Assembly (NCBI GenBank): GCA_903893795.1
Contig: CAITNO010000067.1
Span: 1 to 64,000 of the forward strand
Reading direction: 5' to 3'
From: Candidatus Hydrogenedentota bacterium
GTDB taxonomy: Bacteria > Hydrogenedentota > Hydrogenedentia > Hydrogenedentales > CAITNO01
DNA length: 64,000 bases
The translations under genes were made by a program, and so were the position numbers. Positions 1 through 9,021 of this stretch are shown one piece after another. The notes beneath the pieces were generated by a model that was not told the DNA's origin, ran no database searches, and saw nothing but the letters and a program-made list of their open reading frames with translations. Positions within the stretch are counted from its first letter, which is position 1. Each line of letters starts with the position of its first letter.

Positions 1-169
1 CAGCTTCTTCCTCGGCCGACGCACGGTGGTGGCCGCGGCTCAATCGGGCATGCCGCTGTGGCAGGACAAGCTGTTCATTCTGCTGATGCGCAACGGAGCC
101 AACCCGACCGACTTCTTCAAGATACCGCCCGGCCGGGTCGTCGAACTGGGCACCCAGGTGACCATCTGA
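1..169 (+). CDS. kup: Kup-type potassium uptake protein, C-terminal end only
   Basis: The last 55 codons of a gene that enters from the left edge; the frame starts at base 2 and stops at 167-169. Kup is a K+/H+ symporter of the inner membrane. What remains is its cytoplasmic C-terminal tail. The family-typical ending is clear: a [10 protein letters not shown] segment, a short ATDFF-like stretch (here [10 protein letters not shown]) and the closing [10 protein letters not shown]. The gene ends 90 bases before argG on the same strand. The style of the sequence is alphaproteobacterial, unlike most of the window. Only the tail is visible, so the identification rests on this one conserved region. 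Confidence 0.72.
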   Translation, partial: SFFLGRRTVVAAAQSGMPLWQDKLFILLMRNGANPTDFFKIPPGRVVELGTQVTI

Positions 170-259
170 GCGCCCCGGCGCAAGATCGGGCTTGAACCTG
201 TCTCCCGCCTGTCCTTTAAGGCCCAGGTTTCCGCCCGCCCCGCGATTTGAGGACTGTCC

Positions 260-1498
<1,239 letters not shown>

Positions 1499-1529
1499 TT
1501 CAAGTTGCACAAACCGTAAGAATCACAAC

Positions 1530-1560
1530 GCCCCCTGCGCGATTGGCGTAGGGGGCATTT
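1530..1560 (+). terminator. Terminator after argG
   Basis: An inverted repeat with arms GCCCCCTGCGC and GCGTAGGGGGC around the loop GATTG, followed by ATTTG. It lies 31 bases past the argG stop. The trailing T run is short, so efficiency is uncertain. Confidence 0.65.
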
Positions 1561-1621
1561 GAATTGTTGCAGTCCTGTCGCTGCCGATATGCTCGCAGCG
1601 CCACGCGACACACCCGCCAAG

Positions 1622-1699
1622 AGTCAGTTGTCCACAATTTGTGTACAACTGACTTCACGCTGGTAGTCTCCGGTAGTTGTCGACAGTTTGTCGACAACT
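1622..1699. repeat. Two tandem palindromes with a shared core
   Basis: The first palindrome (1622-1654) has arms AGTCAGTTGT and ACAACTGACT with a CACAA/TTTGTG inner pair. The second (1675-1699) has arms AGTTGTCGACA and TGTCGACAACT around GTT. Both share the half-site AGTTGTC(C/G)ACA. They lie directly beyond the stop of the minus-strand NYN/PIN-like fragment. There is no T run, so they are poor candidates for simple terminators; they could be paired binding sites or remnants of a mobile element. Confidence 0.6.
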
Positions 1700-1703
1700 G
1701 AAC

Positions 1704-2054
1704 CTATGGCTGCGAGCCGTAGCTGATCTTGCCATCGGCGGCGACGGTAATAATCTTGCGCTTTTGAAGCTCCTTGATTATTGAGTCAATTTGCTCATCA
1801 GAAATCTGCTTGAAAAGCCCCTTGATGGTGCTTGTGAGTGTTTTCAGGGAACGGGGTCTTGTGCCTTTGACCAGTCTTTCCATGACGGCCTCAACCTGTT
1901 CGCTTATAAGCCGCGAATCAGGGCCGTTCTTGATTAACGGAATCCCATCCACCGCCGAACTTCTCTTGCTGAAGATTTTCTGTTCCTTGAGATGCTTTAT
2001 GAGCGGATCAAATCCGGTATCCTTCGAGATGATGTGAAAGAATGCATCGGGAGA
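1704..2054 (-). pseudogene. C-terminal fragment of a NYN/PIN-like domain protein
   Basis: About 117 residues resemble the C-terminal half of a widespread PIN-like (NYN-type) nuclease family: the block FFHIISKDTGFDPLIKHLK, then a basic linker, then a winged-helix-like tail with the pattern SLKTLTSTIKGLF and QISDEQIDSIIKELQ. Full-length relatives carry about 100 further residues upstream, with the first catalytic acidic residues. Here the homology stops at about 2054. The frame remains open to 2234 but that part does not resemble the family, so the gene is truncated. Any catalytic activity is probably lost. The base composition is lower in GC than its neighbours. Confidence 0.62.
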
Positions 2055-2063
2055 CTCGACAAC

Positions 2064-2105
2064 GGAGGGACGGTGATGTCGAAATATGTGCTTGCGCTGG
2101 ACCAG
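2064..2105 (+). pseudogene. Ten-codon glycerol-kinase-like start fragment
   Basis: A ribosome-binding site GGAGGGA (2064-2070) is followed by ATG at 2076 and ten codons reading MSKYVLALDQ. This is the usual N-terminus of glycerol kinase, just before its GTTSSR phosphate loop. The similarity ends abruptly at 2105. It abuts the break point of the NYN/PIN-like fragment on the other strand. I read it as the stump of a glpK gene, but ten residues is a short match. Confidence 0.4.
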
Positions 2106-2220
2106 CGGGGACCGTATTTCACGGGTACAGGCACCGATGTCCGGTGTTGGCAGGTGTTGACAAATCAAAGCTGTGGGCGGGCATCGGTGCCAGTCCCCTG
2201 GCGGCCAAATCCCCCTGCGG

Positions 2221-5025
2221 TTATTTTCGCACAATCGCCGCGGACCAGTCCTCGGCGATGCGCAATTCGGTCCAGGTCTTGCCGTCTTCGGTTATCAGCG
2301 GTGTCTGGAAGTTCTCCACCTCGCGGCCCGTGTCGTCAAACACGTGCACCTCGTGCTCTGACGCATCGTTCCAGCCGTAGAGTCCGCTGCGCTTTGTGAC
2401 CATCCGCTCTTCGCCGATGATGTACCCGCCGTGCAGTTCCATCGGTGTGATGGGGTACATGTGCCGGGTCAGTTGCGGGTGCGTGGGGATCACGGTGAGG
2501 TCGTTGTACCAGTGGTAGACGCAGCCGAAGTCGAGCGCGCCGAGCATGACGCGGTAGGCGTCGGTTTCGGAGCGCTCGGTCAGGTGGTCGCCCAGCGCGA
2601 TGGGCGACCACAGGTGCGCCTGCACGCAGTTGGTGATGCTGCCTGTTTCCACGAAGCAGGGGAAATGCAGGGCGGCCATGGCGCGGGTAAAGGGCGGGCC
2701 GTTGCCGATGAGCGGGCCACGCGCCATGATCCTCTTTGCGAGCGCCAGGCGCCACGGTTCGGACAGCAGCGTCACGGAGGACTTGAGCCGGATCAGGGTC
2801 ATCTTCACCGGGTCGATGTCGCCCGACCAGCCGTCCCAGGGCTCGGCGTAGTGGTAGGGGAAACGGCTGTACTCGTGCTCGTCCCAATACACGCCGTCGG
2901 CCTTGATGTCGTCCAGGATCAGATCCACGTTCTTCGCGATCTCCCGGCCATAGCTGTTGGTCTCGGTGGGGATGTAGATCCGGTCATGGGGCACACCGTA
3001 GTTGGCGTGGGCGCCGTCGGACCCGATCAGCCGCGCGTCGGCAAAGTTCTCCGGCCCTTCGTCGGTCACGTCGATGAAGCAGTGGAAATAGACCATGGTC
3101 TTGAGGTCGGGCACCAGCCCCTTCCACCGCGCGAAGGAGTTTTTGTAGGCGTCCAGCGGGATGCGCTGAAAAGAGGTGCCGTGGGTGTAGCGGCCCATGT
3201 ACATGGGATAACTGATCGACGCGGAGACATACTTCGCGTCCTTGAAGCGGATGAAATCGGTGAGCTGCGCGTCGCTCCACTGGTCCGTGTTCGGGTCGGC
3301 CCTCAGGAAGGCGAAGGCGCCGTCGATTTTGAAATTGGCGCCGTAGACGCGCCGCGCCGCATTGAGGAAGGCCCAGTAATCGGGCGTGTCGGTGGGAATG
3401 ATCAGCCACGCCGCGCCGAGGGATGCGCCGGGTGCCAGCACCAGCTCGTTGTCTGCCAGGCCAACCGTGCCGTCTTTGGCGTAATTGCTGGTGTGAATGC
3501 GTGACACGTCGTCGAGCGCCATCAGCCCGATGCCCGCCGATGCCGTGGCGGCGTAGGTGGTGGGGTTGGCGGGATTGGTGCTCGTCCCCTCTCTGCCGGC
3601 CCGGTCGAGTCCGCCAATCCACAGCGTGGCGAGGTCACCGCCCAGGCGGATTTCGTTGCGCCGCATGAGCGGCAGCTTGTCCTGGGTCAGGTTGGTGAAG
3701 CGATCGTGAACGACGATGAAGTCGTCCTGCACGTCCAGCGTCCGCTCCAGTGTGAAGTATGCATTATTGCCCGTGACCCACTCGCCCTTGGGTGTGGAGA
3801 AACGGCTTTCAACGCGATAGGTCGCGCCGCCTGCGGTCGCCTCAATGACGCCCTCCGGCAGGGCCTTTGCGCTTTGCACAATCCTGCGCGCCGACTGCGG
3901 TGCCATGCGCGGCAACGGCCCCGTGGGCGCGCCCGCCTTGGGGCTGGCCGGCGGCGGGGGCGGCATAAAGCGGAGTTCGCCGTTGGCCGCCACCAGCGCG
4001 CAGGGGATGGTTGGCGCGCACTGGGCGATGACCAGCGTGTTGACCCCCTCGGCCAGCAAGCCCGACACATTCAGGTCAAAACGGCACACCTCGATCTTGT
4101 CCACCGGACCGTAATAGGGATGGGTGTCGGGACTGGTAAAGTCGGGGCTGTAGTAGGCGGAGAACACATCGCCCCCCACCATGGAATAGAGGTCGCCGCT
4201 GCGGGCCTTGATGCGCGGCGGCTTGTTGAGCATGCGTTCGCCCCCGACGGATTTGCCGTTGAGCGTGAGCCGCATGGATCCGGCATAGCCAGCCACCTGG
4301 TTGAACTCCAGCCGCGCCAGCAGCGACAGCACCGCGATCTGCCCCTCGGGACGGTGCGGCGCGTCAAAGCTGAAAGTCTGTTCCTTGCCCGGTTCCAAAC
4401 GCAGTTCGGAAAACACCGTGGCCACAGGTGGCGCGGCGGGAGCCTTGCCGTCGGTGCCCGTCAGCACTGCGTCAGAAGCGCCGTCCTTCGCCCAGTCCTG
4501 CTCCGAGGCCTGCGCCGACAGCCGGACGTCAAAGCGCAGCGCCGCTCCCGCGCCCGGCTTGTCCAGTCCCAGCAGCGCCCATGGCACGGCGGTTTCGAGG
4601 GTCCAGCCGCCCTGTGCGTCGCCCTTGGACGCTACCACAACCCCGGCAACCGCGCCGCCTTCGGGCGCGATACACGCCACCGTGGGCGGCTGGACGGCGG
4701 CGTTGAATGCCAGGACATGACCCGGTCCGTCGCCGCATTGCGCCATGAAAAAGAGCCTCGGCGCATCGGCGCCGTCCAGACGCTGCTTTCCCTCGACGGC
4801 AACGAAGAGGCACTCCTCGCGCCACGCCGCATGCACCGTGGCCTCCGCGCCCAGCGTCCACGCATTGGGCACCGTGGCCCAGTCGCCCAGGTCGCCGTCA
4901 ATGGCGATGGGTGGGTCGGGCTTGTGGGGGATGCAACGGGTGTCCGCTGCGGAAAGGTTGGCGCACGCCATCACCATGACCCAAAGGGTCACAGCGAAGC
5001 ATGCCCAGTTCTTGGGAACAATCAT
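2221..5025 (-). CDS. Secreted glycosidase-like protein with N-terminal CBM9-like domain
   Basis: A 934-residue protein of unassigned glycoside hydrolase type. The ATG at 5025 is chosen over upstream codons because an AGGAG site lies 8-9 bases before it and a clean signal peptide follows (residues 1-27, ending ANLSA). A CBM9-like sugar-binding beta-sandwich begins with IAIDGDLGDW near residue 40. The C-terminal half looks like a TIM barrel, with the strand-end motif DGVYWDEHEYS near residue 710 as a likely active-site segment. It is the last gene of a minus-strand carbohydrate block. The substrate cannot be deduced. Confidence 0.8.
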   Translation of the reverse strand: MIVPKNWACFAVTLWVMVMACANLSAADTRCIPHKPDPPIAIDGDLGDWATVPNAWTLGAEATVHAAWREECLFVAVEGKQRLDGADAPRLFFMAQCGDGPGHVLAFNAAVQPPTVACIAPEGGAVAGVVVASKGDAQGGWTLETAVPWALLGLDKPGAGAALRFDVRLSAQASEQDWAKDGASDAVLTGTDGKAPAAPPVATVFSELRLEPGKEQTFSFDAPHRPEGQIAVLSLLARLEFNQVAGYAGSMRLTLNGKSVGGERMLNKPPRIKARSGDLYSMVGGDVFSAYYSPDFTSPDTHPYYGPVDKIEVCRFDLNVSGLLAEGVNTLVIAQCAPTIPCALVAANGELRFMPPPPPASPKAGAPTGPLPRMAPQSARRIVQSAKALPEGVIEATAGGATYRVESRFSTPKGEWVTGNNAYFTLERTLDVQDDFIVVHDRFTNLTQDKLPLMRRNEIRLGGDLATLWIGGLDRAGREGTSTNPANPTTYAATASAGIGLMALDDVSRIHTSNYAKDGTVGLADNELVLAPGASLGAAWLIIPTDTPDYWAFLNAARRVYGANFKIDGAFAFLRADPNTDQWSDAQLTDFIRFKDAKYVSASISYPMYMGRYTHGTSFQRIPLDAYKNSFARWKGLVPDLKTMVYFHCFIDVTDEGPENFADARLIGSDGAHANYGVPHDRIYIPTETNSYGREIAKNVDLILDDIKADGVYWDEHEYSRFPYHYAEPWDGWSGDIDPVKMTLIRLKSSVTLLSEPWRLALAKRIMARGPLIGNGPPFTRAMAALHFPCFVETGSITNCVQAHLWSPIALGDHLTERSETDAYRVMLGALDFGCVYHWYNDLTVIPTHPQLTRHMYPITPMELHGGYIIGEERMVTKRSGLYGWNDASEHEVHVFDDTGREVENFQTPLITEDGKTWTELRIAEDWSAAIVRK

Positions 5026-5079
5026 GGCCTGTTCTCCTGTGTCCGACCGCATTGTTGGGGCCGCACATCCGCCCCATGT

Positions 5080-5135
5080 GGAGTGCGGCGGCAACGACGC
5101 CGCTTTGGCTTAGATCCCGCGCCATTTTGGACTGG
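5080..5135. repeat. Palindromic intergenic repeat, copy 1
   Basis: The segment GGAGTGCGGCGGCAACGACG continues as CCGCTTTGGCTT and then to a degenerate right arm, CCATTTTGGACTGGCCAG. Nearly the same left arm recurs at 42793-42822, more than 37 kb away in an unrelated intergenic gap, so it is a dispersed genome repeat. Confidence 0.7.
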
Positions 5136-5148
5136 CCAGCTTCTTGCC

Positions 5149-6186
5149 CTATTCCACCACGACCCGCGCGCCCGTGCGCGCGCTTTCGTAGCAGGCCGCC
5201 AGCACCTTCTGGCTCCAGCATCCGTCCTCGCCGCTGATCGGGGGCGCGGCGCCTTCAAGCAGCGCCTTGGAAAAGGCCTCCACCTCGGCGCGGTACATGT
5301 TGACCGGTGCTGGGCTGATACTAAAGCCGCCGTCAGCGCCGCGTTCCTGCTGCGCCGCGTATTCGCCCGCCCCGTCTTCCAGGTGCGCCGTCATGCTTCC
5401 CAACTCGCCCTGGCCGATGGTGCCTTCGGCAAGGATGCTGCCGAGCGAACCGTACAGTTCCAGCCGGTTGCGCGACGACGCGTCGGGCACGTTGAAGAGG
5501 CAGTCCACCACGCCTTTCGCGCCGGACGCAAACTCCAGCAGCACCACCGCAGTGTCCTCGCTGGCGTATTCCTGCACCAGGTTTCCAGTGATGCACAGCA
5601 CGCTCCGCGCGGGGCCAAAGAACATTTCCAGCAGATCGATGCAGTGGCCGCCCAGGTCCATCAGGCTGCCGCCGCCGCCCTCTTCGGGGTTCTGCCGCCA
5701 CGCGCCGGCGATGGGCGGATACCAGCAGGACAACTGTGCCCGGCCCAGCACGGGCGTGCCCAGCCGTCCCTCCCGCACCAGCCGCAGCGCGGCCTGATGC
5801 TGCGCGTGATAGCGCATCATGAAACCCGTGCCCAGCCTCACCCCGGCGTCCGCGCTGGCCTGCAGCATCTGCGCGCCTTCGGCGACGGTCATACCGAGCG
5901 GCTTCTCGCAGAAGACGTGTTTGCCCGCGGCGGCGGCGCGCAACACCTGCCCGCAGTGCAGCCACGCGGGCGTGGCGATGTACACGGCATCGGCGTCGGT
6001 GGCGAGCAGTTCCGCCTCGCTGGCGCAGGCCACCGCGCCAAACTGCGCGGCAAGCTTCGTGTTCGCGTCAAGATTCGCGTCGAACACCGCGGTCAGCTCC
6101 GCATTGGATGCCTTCGCGATGCCTTCGGGAATAGTTCTGCGGCGGGCAATACCCGCCGATCCCAGCACGGCCCATTTGATCTTCAT
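5149..6186 (-). CDS. Gfo/Idh/MocA family oxidoreductase
   Basis: A 345-residue NAD(P)-dependent dehydrogenase of the glucose-fructose oxidoreductase / inositol dehydrogenase family, acting on an unknown sugar or cyclitol. The N-terminal Rossmann fold starts with WAVLGSAGIARR, the family signature CEKPLG is near residue 94, and the C-terminal GFO_IDH_MocA sheet domain contains GGSLMDLGGHCID with the usual catalytic histidine. The ATG has a strong GGAGGG site. It starts 15 bases after the aminotransferase gene stop, so the two are probably co-transcribed. A second family member lies two genes upstream. Confidence 0.93.
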   Translation of the reverse strand: MKIKWAVLGSAGIARRRTIPEGIAKASNAELTAVFDANLDANTKLAAQFGAVACASEAELLATDADAVYIATPAWLHCGQVLRAAAAGKHVFCEKPLGMTVAEGAQMLQASADAGVRLGTGFMMRYHAQHQAALRLVREGRLGTPVLGRAQLSCWYPPIAGAWRQNPEEGGGGSLMDLGGHCIDLLEMFFGPARSVLCITGNLVQEYASEDTAVVLLEFASGAKGVVDCLFNVPDASSRNRLELYGSLGSILAEGTIGQGELGSMTAHLEDGAGEYAAQQERGADGGFSISPAPVNMYRAEVEAFSKALLEGAAPPISGEDGCWSQKVLAACYESARTGARVVVE

Positions 6187-6201
6187 GACAATCCCTCCGC
6201 G

Positions 6202-7476
6202 TCAGGCCGAATAGGCCGCGATGACCTTCCTGATGCCCGCCGCAATGCCGCGCATGTGCGCTTCCTCGTAGGTCGGGAAAACGAAGGTGATGAAGGTGCG
6301 CGGCTGGTGCCATATCGCGTTCGGAACGTCCACATTCGCGTAGTCCACCGACGCGGGGTCCGCATATTCCTTCGAGGTGAAGGGGAAGCCCGAGAACCCG
6401 AAAGAGTTGTGATTCTGGTAAGCCGCCTCGGTGTGGCACTGCGGCCAGAACACGTTCCAGCAGGGCGCGCCCTCCGCGCCCAGCGCGGCCAGGAACTGCT
6501 TCATGTCGCAGCGCATGCGGTCGATGTCGAGCGTGATGGGAAACACGAACCAGCCGTTGCGCCGTTCCGGCGTTTCCATGGGCAGGTGCAATATCTGCGG
6601 AATGCCCGCCAGTTCCTCCAGCAGGATGCCCGCGTTGCGCCGACGCCGGGGCATGTTCCAATTGTCCATGCGGTCCAGCTCGGCGAGGCCGATGGCCGAC
6701 TGCATTTCGGTCATGCGGTAGTTCCAGCCGACCATGTTGTGGATGTAGGGCAGCTTCTGCTCCATCTCCAGCAGGCGCAGCCGCTCGCGCACGTTATAGC
6801 CATGGTCGCGGAAACTGCGGCAGCGCCACGCCACCTCCTCGTCGTCCGTGGTCACCATGCCGCCCTCGCCGCCGGTGGTGAAGGTTTTGTTCTGGCAGAA
6901 ACTGCACGCGCCGACACTGCCGAGCGTGCCCGTCATTTTGCCCTTGTAGGCGCCGCCGAAGGCCTGCGCGTTGTCCTCGACCACATGCAGGCCGTGCGCC
7001 TTCGCCAGGGCCAGCAGCGGGTCCATGTCGGCCACGTTGCCGTAGAGGTGCACCGGCATGATCGCCTTGGTCCGTTTTGTGATCAGTTTCTCCACGCTCT
7101 CGGCGCTCAGGCAGTGGTCGTCGCGGTTGACGTCGGCAAAGCGCGGCACCGCGCCCGCCTGCACCACCGAAAACGAGCTGGCGATAAAGGTGTAGCTCGG
7201 CACGATGACCTCATCGCCCGGGCCGATTCCGAGCCCCGCCAGCGCCGTGTGCAGCGCGCTCGTGCCGTTCGTCGTGCTGATGGCAAAGCGCGAGCCCTGC
7301 CATTCGGCAAAGCGCTTTTCAAACTCCATACCCCGCGCGCCCGTCCAGTAGTTCACCTTGCCGCTACGCAGCGTGTCCGTCACGGCCGATAGGGCGGCCT
7401 CGTCGAAACACGGCCAGCTCGGCAACGGCCCGTCAAGTGACTTCTTTCCGCCCTCAATCGCCAGCGTATCGCCCAT
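6202..7476 (-). CDS. DegT/DnrJ/EryC1/StrS family aminotransferase
   Basis: A 424-residue PLP-dependent enzyme of the sugar aminotransferase family. The block GTSALHTALAGLGIGPGDEV, the segment VEDNAQAFGG, and the Schiff-base lysine in NKTFTTGGEGG (near residue 194) are intact. The ATG at 7476 fits a GAGAGGG site 7 bases upstream; the alternative TTG two codons earlier is too close to it. Members of this family make amino sugars, but many genomes pair them with Gfo/Idh/MocA dehydrogenases in uncharacterised sugar pathways, as here. The substrate is unknown. Confidence 0.92.
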   Translation of the reverse strand: MGDTLAIEGGKKSLDGPLPSWPCFDEAALSAVTDTLRSGKVNYWTGARGMEFEKRFAEWQGSRFAISTTNGTSALHTALAGLGIGPGDEVIVPSYTFIASSFSVVQAGAVPRFADVNRDDHCLSAESVEKLITKRTKAIMPVHLYGNVADMDPLLALAKAHGLHVVEDNAQAFGGAYKGKMTGTLGSVGACSFCQNKTFTTGGEGGMVTTDDEEVAWRCRSFRDHGYNVRERLRLLEMEQKLPYIHNMVGWNYRMTEMQSAIGLAELDRMDNWNMPRRRRNAGILLEELAGIPQILHLPMETPERRNGWFVFPITLDIDRMRCDMKQFLAALGAEGAPCWNVFWPQCHTEAAYQNHNSFGFSGFPFTSKEYADPASVDYANVDVPNAIWHQPRTFITFVFPTYEEAHMRGIAAGIRKVIAAYSA

Positions 7477-7525
7477 TCCCAATCCCTCTCATGTTTTATT
7501 TCACCATCATTTCATGAAACAGATC

Positions 7526-7590
7526 TTTCTTTGCGTTCTCTGCGATCTTTGCGGTTCTCTTTTTTCTTAACCGCAAAGAGCGCAAAGAAA
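7526..7590. repeat. Nested inverted repeat
   Basis: Outer arms TTTCTTTGCG and CGCAAAGAAA enclose inner arms TTTGCGGTT and AACCGCAAA around a T-rich loop. It lies in the 202-base gap between the aminotransferase and the upstream oxidoreductase, where it could also act as a processing or termination structure. Confidence 0.65.
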
Positions 7591-7678
7591 TGCACCGCAC
7601 AGTCGAGATTCCCTGCTCAATTCTTTTCCGTGTCGTTCCGTGTTTTCCGTGGTTGAGCTTTTCTTCTTTGGTTCCATT

Positions 7679-8779
7679 TCAGCCCAGCCCCGGCAGCGGC
7701 AGCGTCACCGGCCGTTTCGTCTCGTAGCATTCCAGCGCGGCGAAGGCGATGGAGTGGGTGTGGATCGCGTCCGCAAGGTTGCAGTGCGACTCCCGGTCGT
7801 TGAGGATGCAGTCCACAAAGTGATCCATCTGCCCCTGGAAGGGATGGTGCGACACGTCGGCGCTTTCCGGGGCGATGGTGGGAATCTCGGCCCAGTTCTT
7901 CTGCCCCGGATACTTGTGCGACCAGACCTTGTTGTCCTTGATTGTGCCCCGCGTGCCGAAGACCTCCACGGGGAAACTGTAGGGCATGATGCAGCCGTAG
8001 TTCACCGAGATTTTGCCCATGGCGCCGTTGCTGTACTTCACCAGCAGCACCTCGAGGTCGTCATATTCAAGCGGCGGCGCCTTGCGCCAGGAGTTCTGGA
8101 AATAGTCGTACTCCACCTCCAGCCCCTTGCGGTAGCCGCCAGAGTAGCCGAACACCTCCACGGGCACGGCCGCCTGACCGAGCCCCTTGACGGCAAACCA
8201 GCGGGCCGCGTCGATGGCGTGGCAACCGGCCACCATCATGGCGCTCACGCCGAGCGCCTTGGTGCGCCCGTCCTCGTAGCCCTTCCACCAGCTCGCGATG
8301 TCGTGCTGGTAGTCCGCCTCGGTGTAATACACGTCGCCGATGGTGTCGTCCGCGATCAGCGCCTTCACCAGCTCGAAGAGCGGGTTCCAGCGCAGCACGA
8401 AACTCACCACGGTCTTGACGCCCGCGGCGCGCACAGCACCCAGCATGAGCCGCATCTCGTCCACGGTGTTCGCGATGGGCTTCTCGATCACGATGTGCTT
8501 GCCCGCCTGCGCCGCGGCGATGACGTTTTCCGCGTGGTGCTGCTGCGGCGTGCAGACGGAAACGATGTCCACACCCTCGTGGCACAGCGCCTTGTCATAG
8601 TCCGTATAGTAGACCACCCCCTCCAGACCGGCCTCCTCCGCACGGGCTTTGCAGCTTTCGAGCTTGCGGCTCGATATGGCCACCACCTCCGCGTTGGGAT
8701 TGTTCTTGAACGCCTTGATGTGCTCGCCCGACACCCATCCGGCGCCGTGCACCAGCACCCGCAGTTTCCGTTCCGACAT
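7679..8779 (-). CDS. Gfo/Idh/MocA family oxidoreductase
   Basis: A 366-residue NAD(P)-dependent dehydrogenase. The start at 8779 (MSERKLRV) has a GAGGAACGG site immediately upstream and puts the Rossmann motif GAGWVSG near residue 12. The family signature appears as EKPIANT near residue 95, and the substrate domain carries MVAGCHAIDAARW, with the histidine expected at the active site. It differs from the 5149-6186 enzyme throughout, so the two probably act on different intermediates. Upstream is a 240-base gap filled by repeat sequence, which makes it the likely first gene of the unit containing the aminotransferase. Confidence 0.92.
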   Translation of the reverse strand: MSERKLRVLVHGAGWVSGEHIKAFKNNPNAEVVAISSRKLESCKARAEEAGLEGVVYYTDYDKALCHEGVDIVSVCTPQQHHAENVIAAAQAGKHIVIEKPIANTVDEMRLMLGAVRAAGVKTVVSFVLRWNPLFELVKALIADDTIGDVYYTEADYQHDIASWWKGYEDGRTKALGVSAMMVAGCHAIDAARWFAVKGLGQAAVPVEVFGYSGGYRKGLEVEYDYFQNSWRKAPPLEYDDLEVLLVKYSNGAMGKISVNYGCIMPYSFPVEVFGTRGTIKDNKVWSHKYPGQKNWAEIPTIAPESADVSHHPFQGQMDHFVDCILNDRESHCNLADAIHTHSIAFAALECYETKRPVTLPLPGLG

Positions 8780-8847
8780 CGTCCGTTCCTCCTCATTCAC
8801 GTTATCGTCAGGCAACATCAAACCTTAACGCGGCAAAATGCCGCACC

Positions 8848-8990
8848 GTCGTTGCGAGCGAAGCGCGGCAATCTCCTTCCCGCCACAGCCCAGGGTCAAG
8901 GACGTGGTTCCACGAGATTGCTTCGTCGGGTTGAAGCCCTCCTCGCAATGACGGACAGTATCGTCATTGCGAGCGAAGCGCGGCAATCCC
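8848..8990. repeat. REP-like repeat, two direct copies and one inverted
   Basis: GTCRTTGCGAGCGAAGCGCG followed by GCAATC occurs at 8848-8874 and 8963-8988. An inverted relative, GAGATTGCTTCGTCGGG to CTCGCAATGACGG, lies at 8914-8954. The arrangement allows large alternative hairpins. It separates the secreted hydrolase gene (9022-12114) from the dehydrogenase unit. Confidence 0.8.
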
Positions 8991-9021
8991 TTGCTCACGA
9001 TGACGTGGCAATGCGTGTGTT

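Noticed and set aside
3706..7392. An open frame of about 1,228 codons on the plus strand opposite the carbohydrate genes
   Set aside because: It is Arg/His/Val-rich shadow coding that follows the codon pattern of three well-recognised minus-strand genes; it crosses their boundaries and has no family match.
8848..8990. Possible CRISPR array
   Set aside because: Only two direct copies and one inverted copy of a palindrome, with no regular spacers and no cas genes.
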